DNA of 6,005 nucleotides from Bryobacterales bacterium (lineage in GTDB: Bacteria > Acidobacteriota > Terriglobia > Bryobacterales > Bryobacteraceae), in contig DNFG01000270.1 of NCBI GenBank assembly GCA_003487005.1, forward strand, positions 3,958-9,962, read 5' to 3'. A program made the position numbers and the translations under genes. Under the pieces are notes generated by a model. It saw only the letters and a list, made by a program, of their open reading frames with translations. It did no database searches and was not told where the DNA came from. Shown one piece after another: positions 1 through 5,730 of this stretch. Every line of letters begins with the position of its first letter. The first letter of the stretch is position 1.

Positions 1-1933
1 GCATTTTGCGATAGAGCAGGGCGGCGTCCGAGGCGGAGCCTTCGCCGCGGCGCCAGCGCTGGAGGCGGAGTTGATCGCGGCGCCAGCGGAGCAGGCGGGG
101 TCCGGCGAGAACGGCGGCGGCGATGAGGGCGATTGCGGCGAGAAGCCAGGGCAGGGAAGCGGCGGCGGCTTCTCGTGATCTTTCGAGGCGGGTCGTGAGG
201 CTGTTCCACCAGGCGCCGGCGGAGCGGAGGTTGAAGTTGCGGCGGCCGCGATCGACTTCGAAGGCGAGGGTTAACTGACGGTCGAGGTCATAGCCGAGGA
301 CCCACTCCTGCCAGAACATGTCGAACGCATCGGCCCAGAGCGAGAGGCGCGACCACGCGGGCAGGGCGGACTGGGCCGGGGCGGCGGGGGTGGGGTCGAA
401 CGCCACCCAGCCCCGGCCGGGGATCCAGGCTTCCACCCAGGCGTGGGCGTCCGAGGCGCGGACGACATGCCAGCCGCTCAGTGGGTTGCGGCTGCCGCCG
501 AGAAAGCCCGTGGCGACGCGCGCGGGGATCCAGACGCCGCGCAGCATGACGGCCATGGCGGAGGCGAAGTACTCGCAGTGGCCTTTGCGGCGTTCGAAGA
601 GGAAGTGGGCGAGAGGGTCGGCGGGTTCGCGTTCGAGGGGTTCGAGGGAGTAGGCGAGTTGGTGGCGGAGGAAGTGTTCGATGGCGCGGGCGCGGCGGAA
701 GTCGTCGGCGTGGGCGGAGGTGAGTTCGCGGGCGAGGGCGAGGATGCGGCGGTCGGTGGGTGGGAGCAGGAGGTTGTGGTTGCGCTCGGTTTCGGTGAGA
801 CCGGCGCCGTTGGCGGGTTGGGCGGCGGGTTCGCCGAGGAAACTGTGGACGATGTAGCGGAGGTTGCCGGTGTCGTAGAGGGGGATCTTGAAGGCGCCGG
901 TGGGGGTTTCGACGAGGGCGGGAGCGGGGATGCGGAGGTATTCGGGGAGGCCGGCGATGAACAGGGCGTCCGAGGGGGGCGTGTGAAGGACGACTTCGTA
1001 GTCGAGGCGGGCGCCGGGTTGGCGGCGCTGGTCATCGCCGGCGAGTTTGAGGAGGCCCTGGACGGGGTGATGGACGCGGGGTTTGGCGTAGGTGTTGTAC
1101 CATTTCCAGCCATCGAATTCGGCGAGGGCGTTGCCGCGCCAGCGGAGGCCTTCGGGCGCGGATCCATTGAAGCGGACGTGCATGACGGCGGCGCCCTGGC
1201 GGCGGATTTCGCCGGTCTGGCCGAGTGTGAGTTCATTCGCGAAACCGGAGAGGCGGCCGGAGTTCGGCGCGAGCTTTTCGAGGGCGGCGCGGGCGGTGCG
1301 GGGCAGGACAAAGAAGAGGGCGGCGGTAATGAGGAGGATGGCGACGCCGCTGAGGGCCGTAAGCCAGGAGAGGCGGACTCCGACAGGCGTACCGGCCTGG
1401 GCGCCGGGGCGAGGGACCCGCGGCCCCCTCGTGGAGGCGCGGCGGATCTCGCCGCTGGCGAAGGCGCCGATGGTGAAGAAGAGGAACAGGACGAGGAAGA
1501 CGAAGAAGGTGGGGTTGGTGGAGAGGACGGAGGCGGCGAGGAGTTCAAGGAAGGCGATCATCTCGAGGAAGAGGAAGTCGCGCGGGGAGCGGGCGGTGAG
1601 GAGCTTGGCAATGGCGACATAGAAGACGAGGTGGACGGTGGCGGCGAGGAAGTCGCGCGAGAGGAGGAAATAGTCGGCGGCGAAGAAGGCGATATAGAGG
1701 ATGGTGGCGAGGGTCACCCAGCGGTCGGGGATGTGAAAATGGGCCCAGCCGGCGAGTTGGGCGGCGCGGAGGAGGAGGGCGGCGCCGGCGAGCAGGGCGG
1801 TGGGCCAATCGAGGGCCTGGGAGCCGAGCACGGCGCAGTAGCCGCTGGCGAGCATGCCGAGGAGGCAGACCTGATAGAAGCGCTCGACGCCGGCGGGGGC
1901 GGCGGAGTTCAGGGCTGGGGCGGCTTGAGCCAT
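1..1933 (-). CDS. Transglutaminase-like membrane protein (DUF3488 + transglutaminase core, TgpA type), 3' end cut by window
   Basis: I read this frame directly: an ATG at 1933-1931 opens 644 codons without a stop down to base 1, so the gene leaves the window. Residues 20-40, 42-63, 72-92, 95-113, 120-138, 141-159 and 189-210 are hydrophobic segments. A soluble region of about 380 residues follows, then another helix at 593-611. The core holds the Cys-His-Asp triad: C453 in GHCEYFASAM, H497 in DAHAWVEAW and D513 in FDPTP. Residues from about 635 (DAALLYRKM) resemble the start of the DUF4129 tail usual in this family. In Pseudomonas TgpA the core is periplasmic; I infer the same here. Such proteins often sit with moxR and DUF58 genes, but here the preceding gene is a lipoprotein whose end overlaps this start by 25 bases. 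The substrate is unknown; cell-envelope peptide or protein remodelling is the usual guess. Codons are almost all C-ending (GCC, CTC, CGC, CCC), more so than in the plus-strand genes. Confidence 0.93.
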   Translation of the reverse strand, partial: MAQAAPALNSAAPAGVERFYQVCLLGMLASGYCAVLGSQALDWPTALLAGAALLLRAAQLAGWAHFHIPDRWVTLATILYIAFFAADYFLLSRDFLAATVHLVFYVAIAKLLTARSPRDFLFLEMIAFLELLAASVLSTNPTFFVFLVLFLFFTIGAFASGEIRRASTRGPRVPRPGAQAGTPVGVRLSWLTALSGVAILLITAALFFVLPRTARAALEKLAPNSGRLSGFANELTLGQTGEIRRQGAAVMHVRFNGSAPEGLRWRGNALAEFDGWKWYNTYAKPRVHHPVQGLLKLAGDDQRRQPGARLDYEVVLHTPPSDALFIAGLPEYLRIPAPALVETPTGAFKIPLYDTGNLRYIVHSFLGEPAAQPANGAGLTETERNHNLLLPPTDRRILALARELTSAHADDFRRARAIEHFLRHQLAYSLEPLEREPADPLAHFLFERRKGHCEYFASAMAVMLRGVWIPARVATGFLGGSRNPLSGWHVVRASDAHAWVEAWIPGRGWVAFDPTPAAPAQSALPAWSRLSLWADAFDMFWQEWVLGYDLDRQLTLAFEVDRGRRNFNLRSAGAWWNSLTTRLERSREAAAASLPWLLAAIALIAAAVLAGPRLLRWRRDQLRLQRWRRGEGSASDAALLYRKM

Positions 1934-2325
1934 TCCGTTTCGAGGGCTCCGGTGAAGCTGAGCATTTCGACGCTGGTCAGCGTGGGCGCCTCGCAGACGA
2001 GGAAAAGCGGGCCTTGATAGAACGTCGTGGTGTGCCGGGGCCGCTGCCATTTCTGTTGCGCCTCGAAGGCGGCGGTCTCACTTGCGAAGGCGAAGGCGGA
2101 GACATTGAGAGATTCGCCGTCGCGCTGGTACCGGGTGCGGGACCAGGAGCGGACGCCAAGGGCGCGCGCCTGTTCGGGCGCCTCGGCCACGGGCGGCACT
2201 TCGAGGGCTGCGCGCTTCCAGCCGGCGGCCTCCATCGGGAGAGGCGGGAGGAGCGTGCCGGAATCGCCCCCGCAGGCGCTAAGAGCCAGCAGAGCGAAGA
2301 CGGCGAAGGCGGCGCGAAGCAGCAT
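1909..2325 (-). CDS. Small lipoprotein of unknown function
   Basis: The gene encodes 138 residues. The N-terminus is a signal peptide (M-L-L-R, then a run of A/F/V/L) ending in a clear lipobox, L15-S16-A17-C18, followed by Gly-Gly-Asp, so the protein should be cleaved before C18 and lipid-anchored. The Asp is at +3, so the Lol +2 retention signal is absent. The mature part of 121 residues has a conserved-looking layout: A-G-W near the start, an S-R-T-R-Y strand, N-V-S-A-F-A-F, then F-Y-Q-G-P-L-F-L-V. That is vaguely like the acidobacterial DUF6599 proteins, but I cannot confirm the family. I chose the start at 2325-2323 because it places the signal peptide at the N-terminus; the open frame continues to 2544, but that extension is not signal-like and would run into the divergent gene. 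No good ribosome site is visible, but TATGAT lies 9 bases upstream. Its 3' end overlaps the transglutaminase-like gene, so a joint envelope role is likely. Confidence 0.85.
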   Translation of the reverse strand: MLLRAAFAVFALLALSACGGDSGTLLPPLPMEAAGWKRAALEVPPVAEAPEQARALGVRSWSRTRYQRDGESLNVSAFAFASETAAFEAQQKWQRPRHTTTFYQGPLFLVCEAPTLTSVEMLSFTGALETEWLKPPQP

Positions 2326-2334
2326 AATGCTTTC

Positions 2335-2340
2335 ATCATA
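2335..2340 (-). promoter_or_regulatory. Candidate -10 box for the lipoprotein-transglutaminase unit
   Basis: On the minus strand this reads TATGAT, one mismatch from TATAAT, and ends 9 bases before the ATG at 2325. Transcription starting the usual 6-8 bases downstream would begin almost at the start codon. I see no convincing -35 box 16-18 bases further upstream, so this rests on one hexamer. Confidence 0.35.
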
Positions 2341-2341
2341 G

Positions 2342-2358
2342 CGCCGGGGAGACCGGCG
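2342..2358. repeat. Small inverted repeat between the divergent starts
   Basis: The arms CGCCGG and CCGGCG pair over 6 bases around the 5-base loop GGAGA. It sits between the two candidate -10 boxes, directly upstream of the minus-strand one, where an operator could lie. In DNA this GC-rich such short arms arise often by chance, and there is no T-run, so it is not a terminator. Confidence 0.2.
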
Positions 2359-2367
2359 GCCTTGTGG

Positions 2368-2373
2368 TACAAA
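2368..2373 (+). promoter_or_regulatory. Candidate -10 box for the isomerase-like gene
   Basis: TACAAA ends 7 bases before the GTG at 2381. It overlaps an AAAGG (2371-2375) that could instead serve as a ribosome site with a 5-base spacer, and the sequence alone cannot say which role is real. No clear -35 element is visible. Confidence 0.3.
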
Positions 2374-2380
2374 GGTCAGC

Positions 2381-4255
2381 GTGAAGCTCTCGCTGTATAA
2401 CGATACTCCCCCTTCCGCGCCCATGGCCGTTCGTTTTGCCGAGGAGCGGATTCTGACCAAACTGCAGGCGGTGGACGCAAAGGCGCGGCGGACCCGGCTT
2501 GCCGGACTGAATGCCGGGCGCAATCCCCTCATCCTGATCGGCATGGAGGCCGCGGCGGACGGAACGGTGACGAAAAACTCGTACGGCCTCTTCCACCTGG
2601 CCTGGCTGGCGGCGAAGCACCCGGAATGGGCGGGTCAGGTGGAGCAGGAAGTGGCCGGGGTGCGCGAGCGGATCCGGCAGACGCACGGGACGCCCCTCAA
2701 GTTCCTGATCTGGGCCGGCATGGGCGGATCGGCCGAGGACAAGTCCATGTACCAGGCCTCGGGGCTGCTGAAGAAGGGCCCGCGCGTGTACGTCCTCGAT
2801 TCGACGGACCCGGCGAAGCTCAAAGCGATTCTGAACGACATCACGGCGCGCTCGAAGGGTTCGCTCGCCGACGCTCTGCGCTCCACGCTCGTCGTCGGGA
2901 TGGCGATGGGGATGACGTCGTTCGAGCCGGTCGTCAATCTCGAAAAGATCTACAACCTGTATGAGCGGCACAAGCTGGATTCGCGGCCGAATTTTCTGTA
3001 CATGACGCTGCCCGGTTCACTATTGGACCAGTTCGCCGCGCCGCGCGGATACCGGCGCGTCGAACTGCAACTGGACAATGGCAATGCTACGGCGGGGCGG
3101 CACTCGGGACCGCTCACGCGCGGATCGCTCTATCCGCTGGCGCTGGCGGGCGTGGACGTGGCGGAATGGGTCAACGCCACGAACCTCGACGAGGCGCAGG
3201 TCCACACCGCCTTCCAACTCGCGGCCTTCTTCGAGGCGCAGGGCCGCGAGGGCCGGGACAAAGTGACGCTGTTGACCTCGAAGGCGATGGCGGCGGCCGC
3301 GCTCTGGACGAAGCAGAACTTCGAAGAATCGCTCGGCAAGAGCGAAGACACCGGGATCAAGATCATCATCAATGAGCCGGTGCGGCTGGCGAATTACCGG
3401 TCGCCGAAAGTCGAGCGGCAGGACCGCGTGTTTCTGGCCGTGGAGCGCAAGGGCGAGGAGGGGCTGGACAAGATCAAACTGGCGGCGCTGCGGCGGGCCG
3501 GGTATCCGGTGGCGCACCTGGTGCTGCCGGCGGGCGTGGCGCTGTCGGCTTACATGCAGTTCATCCACTACGCCGTGTTCGCGCTCGGCTGGCTGCGGCA
3601 GATGAATTTCGTCACCCAGCCGTCGGTGGAGTTGTACAAGGCGATCACGAACCCGCTCTACGAGCACTCGCGCGTCGTCGGGGGCATCGAAAAAGTGCCG
3701 GAATGGCAGAAAATGAAGGCTTCTCCGCGGCAGAAGAAGTTCCGGGGGCAGTTGACGTTCTACTACGACCGGCTGCCGTGCGAGTTCAAACTGGACGGGC
3801 GCGACGCTCCGGAGGCCTACGCGGCGCTGCTGAAACAACTGGCCGAATCGCGGGCGGTCGAGTATGGCGAACTGACCTTTTTCGGCGACACCCGCTATGA
3901 TCTCGACGGGCAGGCGCTGCGCAAACGGCTTGAAAAGGCGGGCGAGCGCGTGTTCCGGCAGAAGCTCAAAATGCCGGTGGACCTGTACGAAGGCCCGGCC
4001 ATGAACCACAGCTATCACGAGATGATCATCGGCCACGGGCGCTGCTTCTCGACGGTCCTGCTGAGCGAAAAGGCGGCGAAGATCCCCGAGGCGAAGTACA
4101 CGGCCGACTACCACCGGGCTCAATTTCTGGCGACTCAGATGGCGCTCGAGCAGCGCGGCCGCGTCGTCGTGGCGTTGACGCTGAAGAGCCTGGAAGAGCC
4201 CGCGCTCGATGCGCTGGACGCCTTCTTCGGCGAGGTGGCGCGTTGTCTGCGGTGA
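2381..4255 (+). CDS. Glucose-6-phosphate isomerase-family protein with altered phosphate loop
   Basis: The gene encodes 624 residues of a two-domain SIS-fold isomerase relative, most like the isomerase half of transaldolase-isomerase fusions. The landmarks run in family order. The nucleotide-fold-like GMGGSAEDKS lies at 113-122. VGMAMGMTSFEP at 172-183 stands where the family has S-K-S-G-T-T-x-E-P. NATAGRHSGP at 235-244 corresponds to the G-G-R-Y-S block, keeping Arg240. WTKQNFEESLGK at 309-320 aligns with the A-E-S-T-G-K block, and E316 is the catalytic Glu equivalent. QPSVELYK at 413-420 aligns with F-D-Q-x-x-V-E-x-x-K, and K420 is the Lys equivalent. Residues from about 455 to the end resemble the C-terminal extension of the fusions (NHSYHEM for L-H-S-T-G-Q-L; AQFLATQMALEQRGRVV for the A-Q-x-x-G-D block). 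No transaldolase domain is attached. Known relatives interconvert glucose 6-phosphate and fructose 6-phosphate; because the phosphate loop is changed, I do not assert that reaction here. The GTG start has AAAGG 5 bases before it; ATG at 2423 (residue 15) is the alternative but has no ribosome site. The 3' end overlaps the next gene. Confidence 0.8.
   Translation: MKLSLYNDTPPSAPMAVRFAEERILTKLQAVDAKARRTRLAGLNAGRNPLILIGMEAAADGTVTKNSYGLFHLAWLAAKHPEWAGQVEQEVAGVRERIRQTHGTPLKFLIWAGMGGSAEDKSMYQASGLLKKGPRVYVLDSTDPAKLKAILNDITARSKGSLADALRSTLVVGMAMGMTSFEPVVNLEKIYNLYERHKLDSRPNFLYMTLPGSLLDQFAAPRGYRRVELQLDNGNATAGRHSGPLTRGSLYPLALAGVDVAEWVNATNLDEAQVHTAFQLAAFFEAQGREGRDKVTLLTSKAMAAAALWTKQNFEESLGKSEDTGIKIIINEPVRLANYRSPKVERQDRVFLAVERKGEEGLDKIKLAALRRAGYPVAHLVLPAGVALSAYMQFIHYAVFALGWLRQMNFVTQPSVELYKAITNPLYEHSRVVGGIEKVPEWQKMKASPRQKKFRGQLTFYYDRLPCEFKLDGRDAPEAYAALLKQLAESRAVEYGELTFFGDTRYDLDGQALRKRLEKAGERVFRQKLKMPVDLYEGPAMNHSYHEMIIGHGRCFSTVLLSEKAAKIPEAKYTADYHRAQFLATQMALEQRGRVVVALTLKSLEEPALDALDAFFGEVARCLR
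4231..4236 (+). promoter_or_regulatory. Ribosome binding site inside the isomerase-like gene, deciding the DUF1349 start
   Basis: GAGGTG lies six bases before the TTG at 4243 and fifteen before the GTG at 4252. Its spacing favours the TTG start, although the GTGA overlap favours the other. Confidence 0.4.
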
Positions 4256-4824
4256 TCGACGAGCGCTTCCGCGGGCCGCTCGACGCTCGGTTGTCATGGA
4301 TGAACGAGCCAGCCCGGTGGTCGCTGGAAGACGCTCTGGTGATTCGGACCGATGCGGAGACCGACTTCTGGCAGCGCACCCACTACGGCTTCCGGGCCGA
4401 CAACGGGCACTTTCTCTCGGCGGAGTGGACCGGCGATTTCACCATGGAGACGCGGGTCCGCTTCGCGCCGGTCCATCAGTATGATCAGGCAGGGCTCATG
4501 GTCCGCTTCAGCGAGGATGAATGGTTGAAAGCGTCCGTGGAATTCGAGCCCGAGGGGCCGGCTCGTTTGGGCGCGGTGGTGACGCGCGGCGGCTATTCGG
4601 ACTGGTCCACCCAGGACTTCCCGCGCGAGCAGCGGGAGATCGAACTGCGCGTCCGGCGCGAACACGCCACCTTCATCGTCGAATGGCGGAGTGTCTGGGC
4701 GGAGTGGACGCAACTGCGCGTGGCGCCGCTGCAGGGCGGGGCCGTGGCGCGCGTGGGCGTGTACGCGTGCAGTCCGAAGGGCGAGGGTCTCGAAGCGCGC
4801 TTCGAGAATCTGCGCATCGCCTGA
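4243..4824 (+). CDS. DUF1349 (Ree1-like beta-sandwich) protein
   Basis: The protein is about 190 residues and I recognise it as DUF1349 from several stretches: LSWMNEPARWS (18-28), TDFWQRTHYGF (40-50), YDQAGLMVR (80-88), GGYSDWS (116-122) and YACSPKGEGLEARFENLRI (174-192). The family is predicted to form a concanavalin-like beta-sandwich. It includes yeast Ree1, linked to regulation of enolase; its bacterial role and ligand are not known to me. There is no signal peptide, so it is cytoplasmic. Two starts are plausible: TTG at 4243, with GAGGTG six bases upstream (4231-4236), and GTG at 4252, whose last two bases form the upstream gene's stop (GTGA). The first has the better ribosome site, the second the classic coupled overlap; they differ by three residues. 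Either way it is translationally coupled to the isomerase-like gene, which suggests a sugar-related function. Confidence 0.88.
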   Translation: MSAVIDERFRGPLDARLSWMNEPARWSLEDALVIRTDAETDFWQRTHYGFRADNGHFLSAEWTGDFTMETRVRFAPVHQYDQAGLMVRFSEDEWLKASVEFEPEGPARLGAVVTRGGYSDWSTQDFPREQREIELRVRREHATFIVEWRSVWAEWTQLRVAPLQGGAVARVGVYACSPKGEGLEARFENLRIA

Positions 4825-4835
4825 GACGGCGGCGC

Positions 4836-4841
4836 TACAAT
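4836..4841 (+). promoter_or_regulatory. Candidate -10 box upstream of the small membrane protein
   Basis: TACAAT, a one-mismatch -10 hexamer, ends 8 bases before the ATG at 4850, so the transcript would start at or next to the start codon. There is no ribosome site in the 25 bases between the previous stop and this ATG, which agrees with a leaderless message. No clear -35 box is visible. It would drive the small protein, rph and rdgB. Confidence 0.4.
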
Positions 4842-4849
4842 CGAGTTTT

Positions 4850-4993
4850 ATGGCAAAAATCAAGCCCGTGAGCGGGAAGAAGAAGCCCTCGGGGCCGCAG
4901 TCGCCCGGCGCGATTCCGTGTCTCCTGATGGTGGTCCTGATCTTCCTGGTGTTGGGATTCATCCTGTACTACTCGATCGCGCGGGCCAATTGA
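4850..4993 (+). CDS. Small single-helix membrane protein, 47 residues
   Basis: The ATG at 4850 opens 47 codons ending in TGA. The N-terminal 20 residues are basic and Pro/Gly/Ser-rich (KIKPVSGKKKPSG), followed by one hydrophobic helix at about residues 22-41 (from IPCLLMVVLIF to LYYS) and a short tail, IARAN. The positive N-terminus predicts an N-in orientation with the tail outside. A longer open frame reaches back to 4691, but that part lies over the DUF1349 gene in another frame; the basic-then-hydrophobic pattern, position and promoter favour 4850. It lies 17 bases before rph and is probably co-transcribed with it. I do not recognise a family or function. Similar basic one-helix proteins are easily missed by annotation. 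Confidence 0.7.
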   Translation: MAKIKPVSGKKKPSGPQSPGAIPCLLMVVLIFLVLGFILYYSIARAN

Positions 4994-4994
4994 G

Positions 4995-5007
4995 AGGGAG
5001 TTGGTGA
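4995..5007 (+). promoter_or_regulatory. Ribosome binding site of rph
   Basis: AGGGAG (4995-5000) and GGTGA (5003-5007) both complement the 16S rRNA tail upstream of the ATG at 5011, supporting that start over the internal ATG at residue 17. Confidence 0.5.
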
Positions 5008-5010
5008 CCC

Positions 5011-5730
5011 ATGTTGAGAAATGACCAGCGCCAAGCCGCGCAGCTTCGACCCCTGACCATGACGCCGAACTGGCTGGCCACCGCCGAAGGTTCGGTGCTG
5101 CTGGAGTTGGGCCACACGCGTGTCCTCTGTGCGGCGACAGTCGAGGAAACGGTGCCGTCGTTCCTGCGCAATGCCGGGCGCGGCTGGGTGACCGCCGAAT
5201 ATTCGATGCTTCCCCGCGCGACCGCCGAGCGAACCATGCGCGAGGTGAATAAAGGCAAGCTCTCCGGGCGGACCCACGAAATTCAGCGATTGATCGGCCG
5301 CTCGCTCCGCGCCGTCGTCGACATGGAGGCGTTGGGCGAACGGACGATCGTCGTGGATTGCGATGTGCTGCAGGCCGATGGCGGTACGAGGACGGCCGCC
5401 ATCACGGGCGGCTATGTCGCGCTGGCGCTCGCCGTGAAGAAGATGCTCGAGTTCGGCGCGCTGAAGCGCAATCCGCTGCGGGATCTCGTCGCGGCGACCA
5501 GCGTGGGCGTGGTTCAGGGCACGGCCCTGCTCGATCTGGCCTACGACGAGGACTCGCAGGCCGAAGTCGATATGAACGTCGTCATGACGGGCGCCGGGGC
5601 GTTCGTCGAACTCCAGGCCACGGCCGAGAAGTCCGCGTTCGCCGACGACCGCCTCGCCGAAATGATCGCGCTGGCCCGCCAGGGCATCCGCGAATTGATC
5701 GAGGCGCAGGAACGGGTGCTGGCCGGCTGA
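5011..5730 (+). CDS. rph: Ribonuclease PH
   Basis: RNase PH is a phosphate-dependent 3'-5' exoribonuclease that trims tRNA 3' ends, releasing nucleoside diphosphates; it works as a hexameric ring in the cytoplasm. The protein is 239 residues, matching the usual length of about 238-245, and collinear with the E. coli protein throughout. It has [13 protein letters not shown] at the N-terminus, [21 protein letters not shown] (24-44), [12 protein letters not shown] (58-69), [15 protein letters not shown] (86-100) with the conserved Arg87, the phosphate-site block [14 protein letters not shown] (116-129), and [14 protein letters not shown] (180-193) with the conserved acidic pair D181 and D187. 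Nothing essential appears to be missing. The start at 5011 retains the conserved L-R-P strand that an internal start would lose. The stop shares its last base with the rdgB start, a neighbour pairing seen in many bacteria. Confidence 0.98.
   Translation: MLRNDQRQAAQLRPLTMTPNWLATAEGSVLLELGHTRVLCAATVEETVPSFLRNAGRGWVTAEYSMLPRATAERTMREVNKGKLSGRTHEIQRLIGRSLRAVVDMEALGERTIVVDCDVLQADGGTRTAAITGGYVALALAVKKMLEFGALKRNPLRDLVAATSVGVVQGTALLDLAYDEDSQAEVDMNVVMTGAGAFVELQATAEKSAFADDRLAEMIALARQGIRELIEAQERVLAG

Noticed and set aside
478..1548. 356-codon minus-strand Pro/Ser/Thr-rich frame
   Set aside because: It is an out-of-frame reading of the transglutaminase-like gene, of low complexity and with no recognisable domain.
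443..2017. 524-codon plus-strand open frame rich in Glu, Gly and Ala
   Set aside because: It lies antisense to the transglutaminase-like gene, which has an intact catalytic triad and helices in its own frame; the composition is a by-product of C-ending codons on the other strand.
2014..2400. Plus-strand frames opposite the lipoprotein gene
   Set aside because: The minus frame has a textbook signal peptide and lipobox; the plus frames have none and no family features.
2326..2544. Longer start for the lipoprotein gene, back to 2544
   Set aside because: It would bury the signal peptide and lipobox 73 residues inside the protein and overlap the divergent gene.
2336..2971. 211-codon minus-strand frame opposite the isomerase-like gene
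   Set aside because: It has shadow composition, no motifs, and covers the 5' part of a well-supported gene and the divergent control region.
3020..4297. 425-codon minus-strand Arg/Leu-rich frame
   Set aside because: It is antisense to the isomerase-like gene, whose motifs are clear; its Arg/His/Leu-rich composition is typical of a shadow in GC-rich DNA.
4691..4849. N-terminal extension of the 47-residue protein
   Set aside because: It overlaps the 3' end of the DUF1349 gene out of frame and reads as an Arg/Ala/Cys-rich shadow.
4825..4849. Terminator between the DUF1349 gene and the next gene
   Set aside because: I find no stem followed by a T-run; the few T bases before the ATG have no GC hairpin of useful length.
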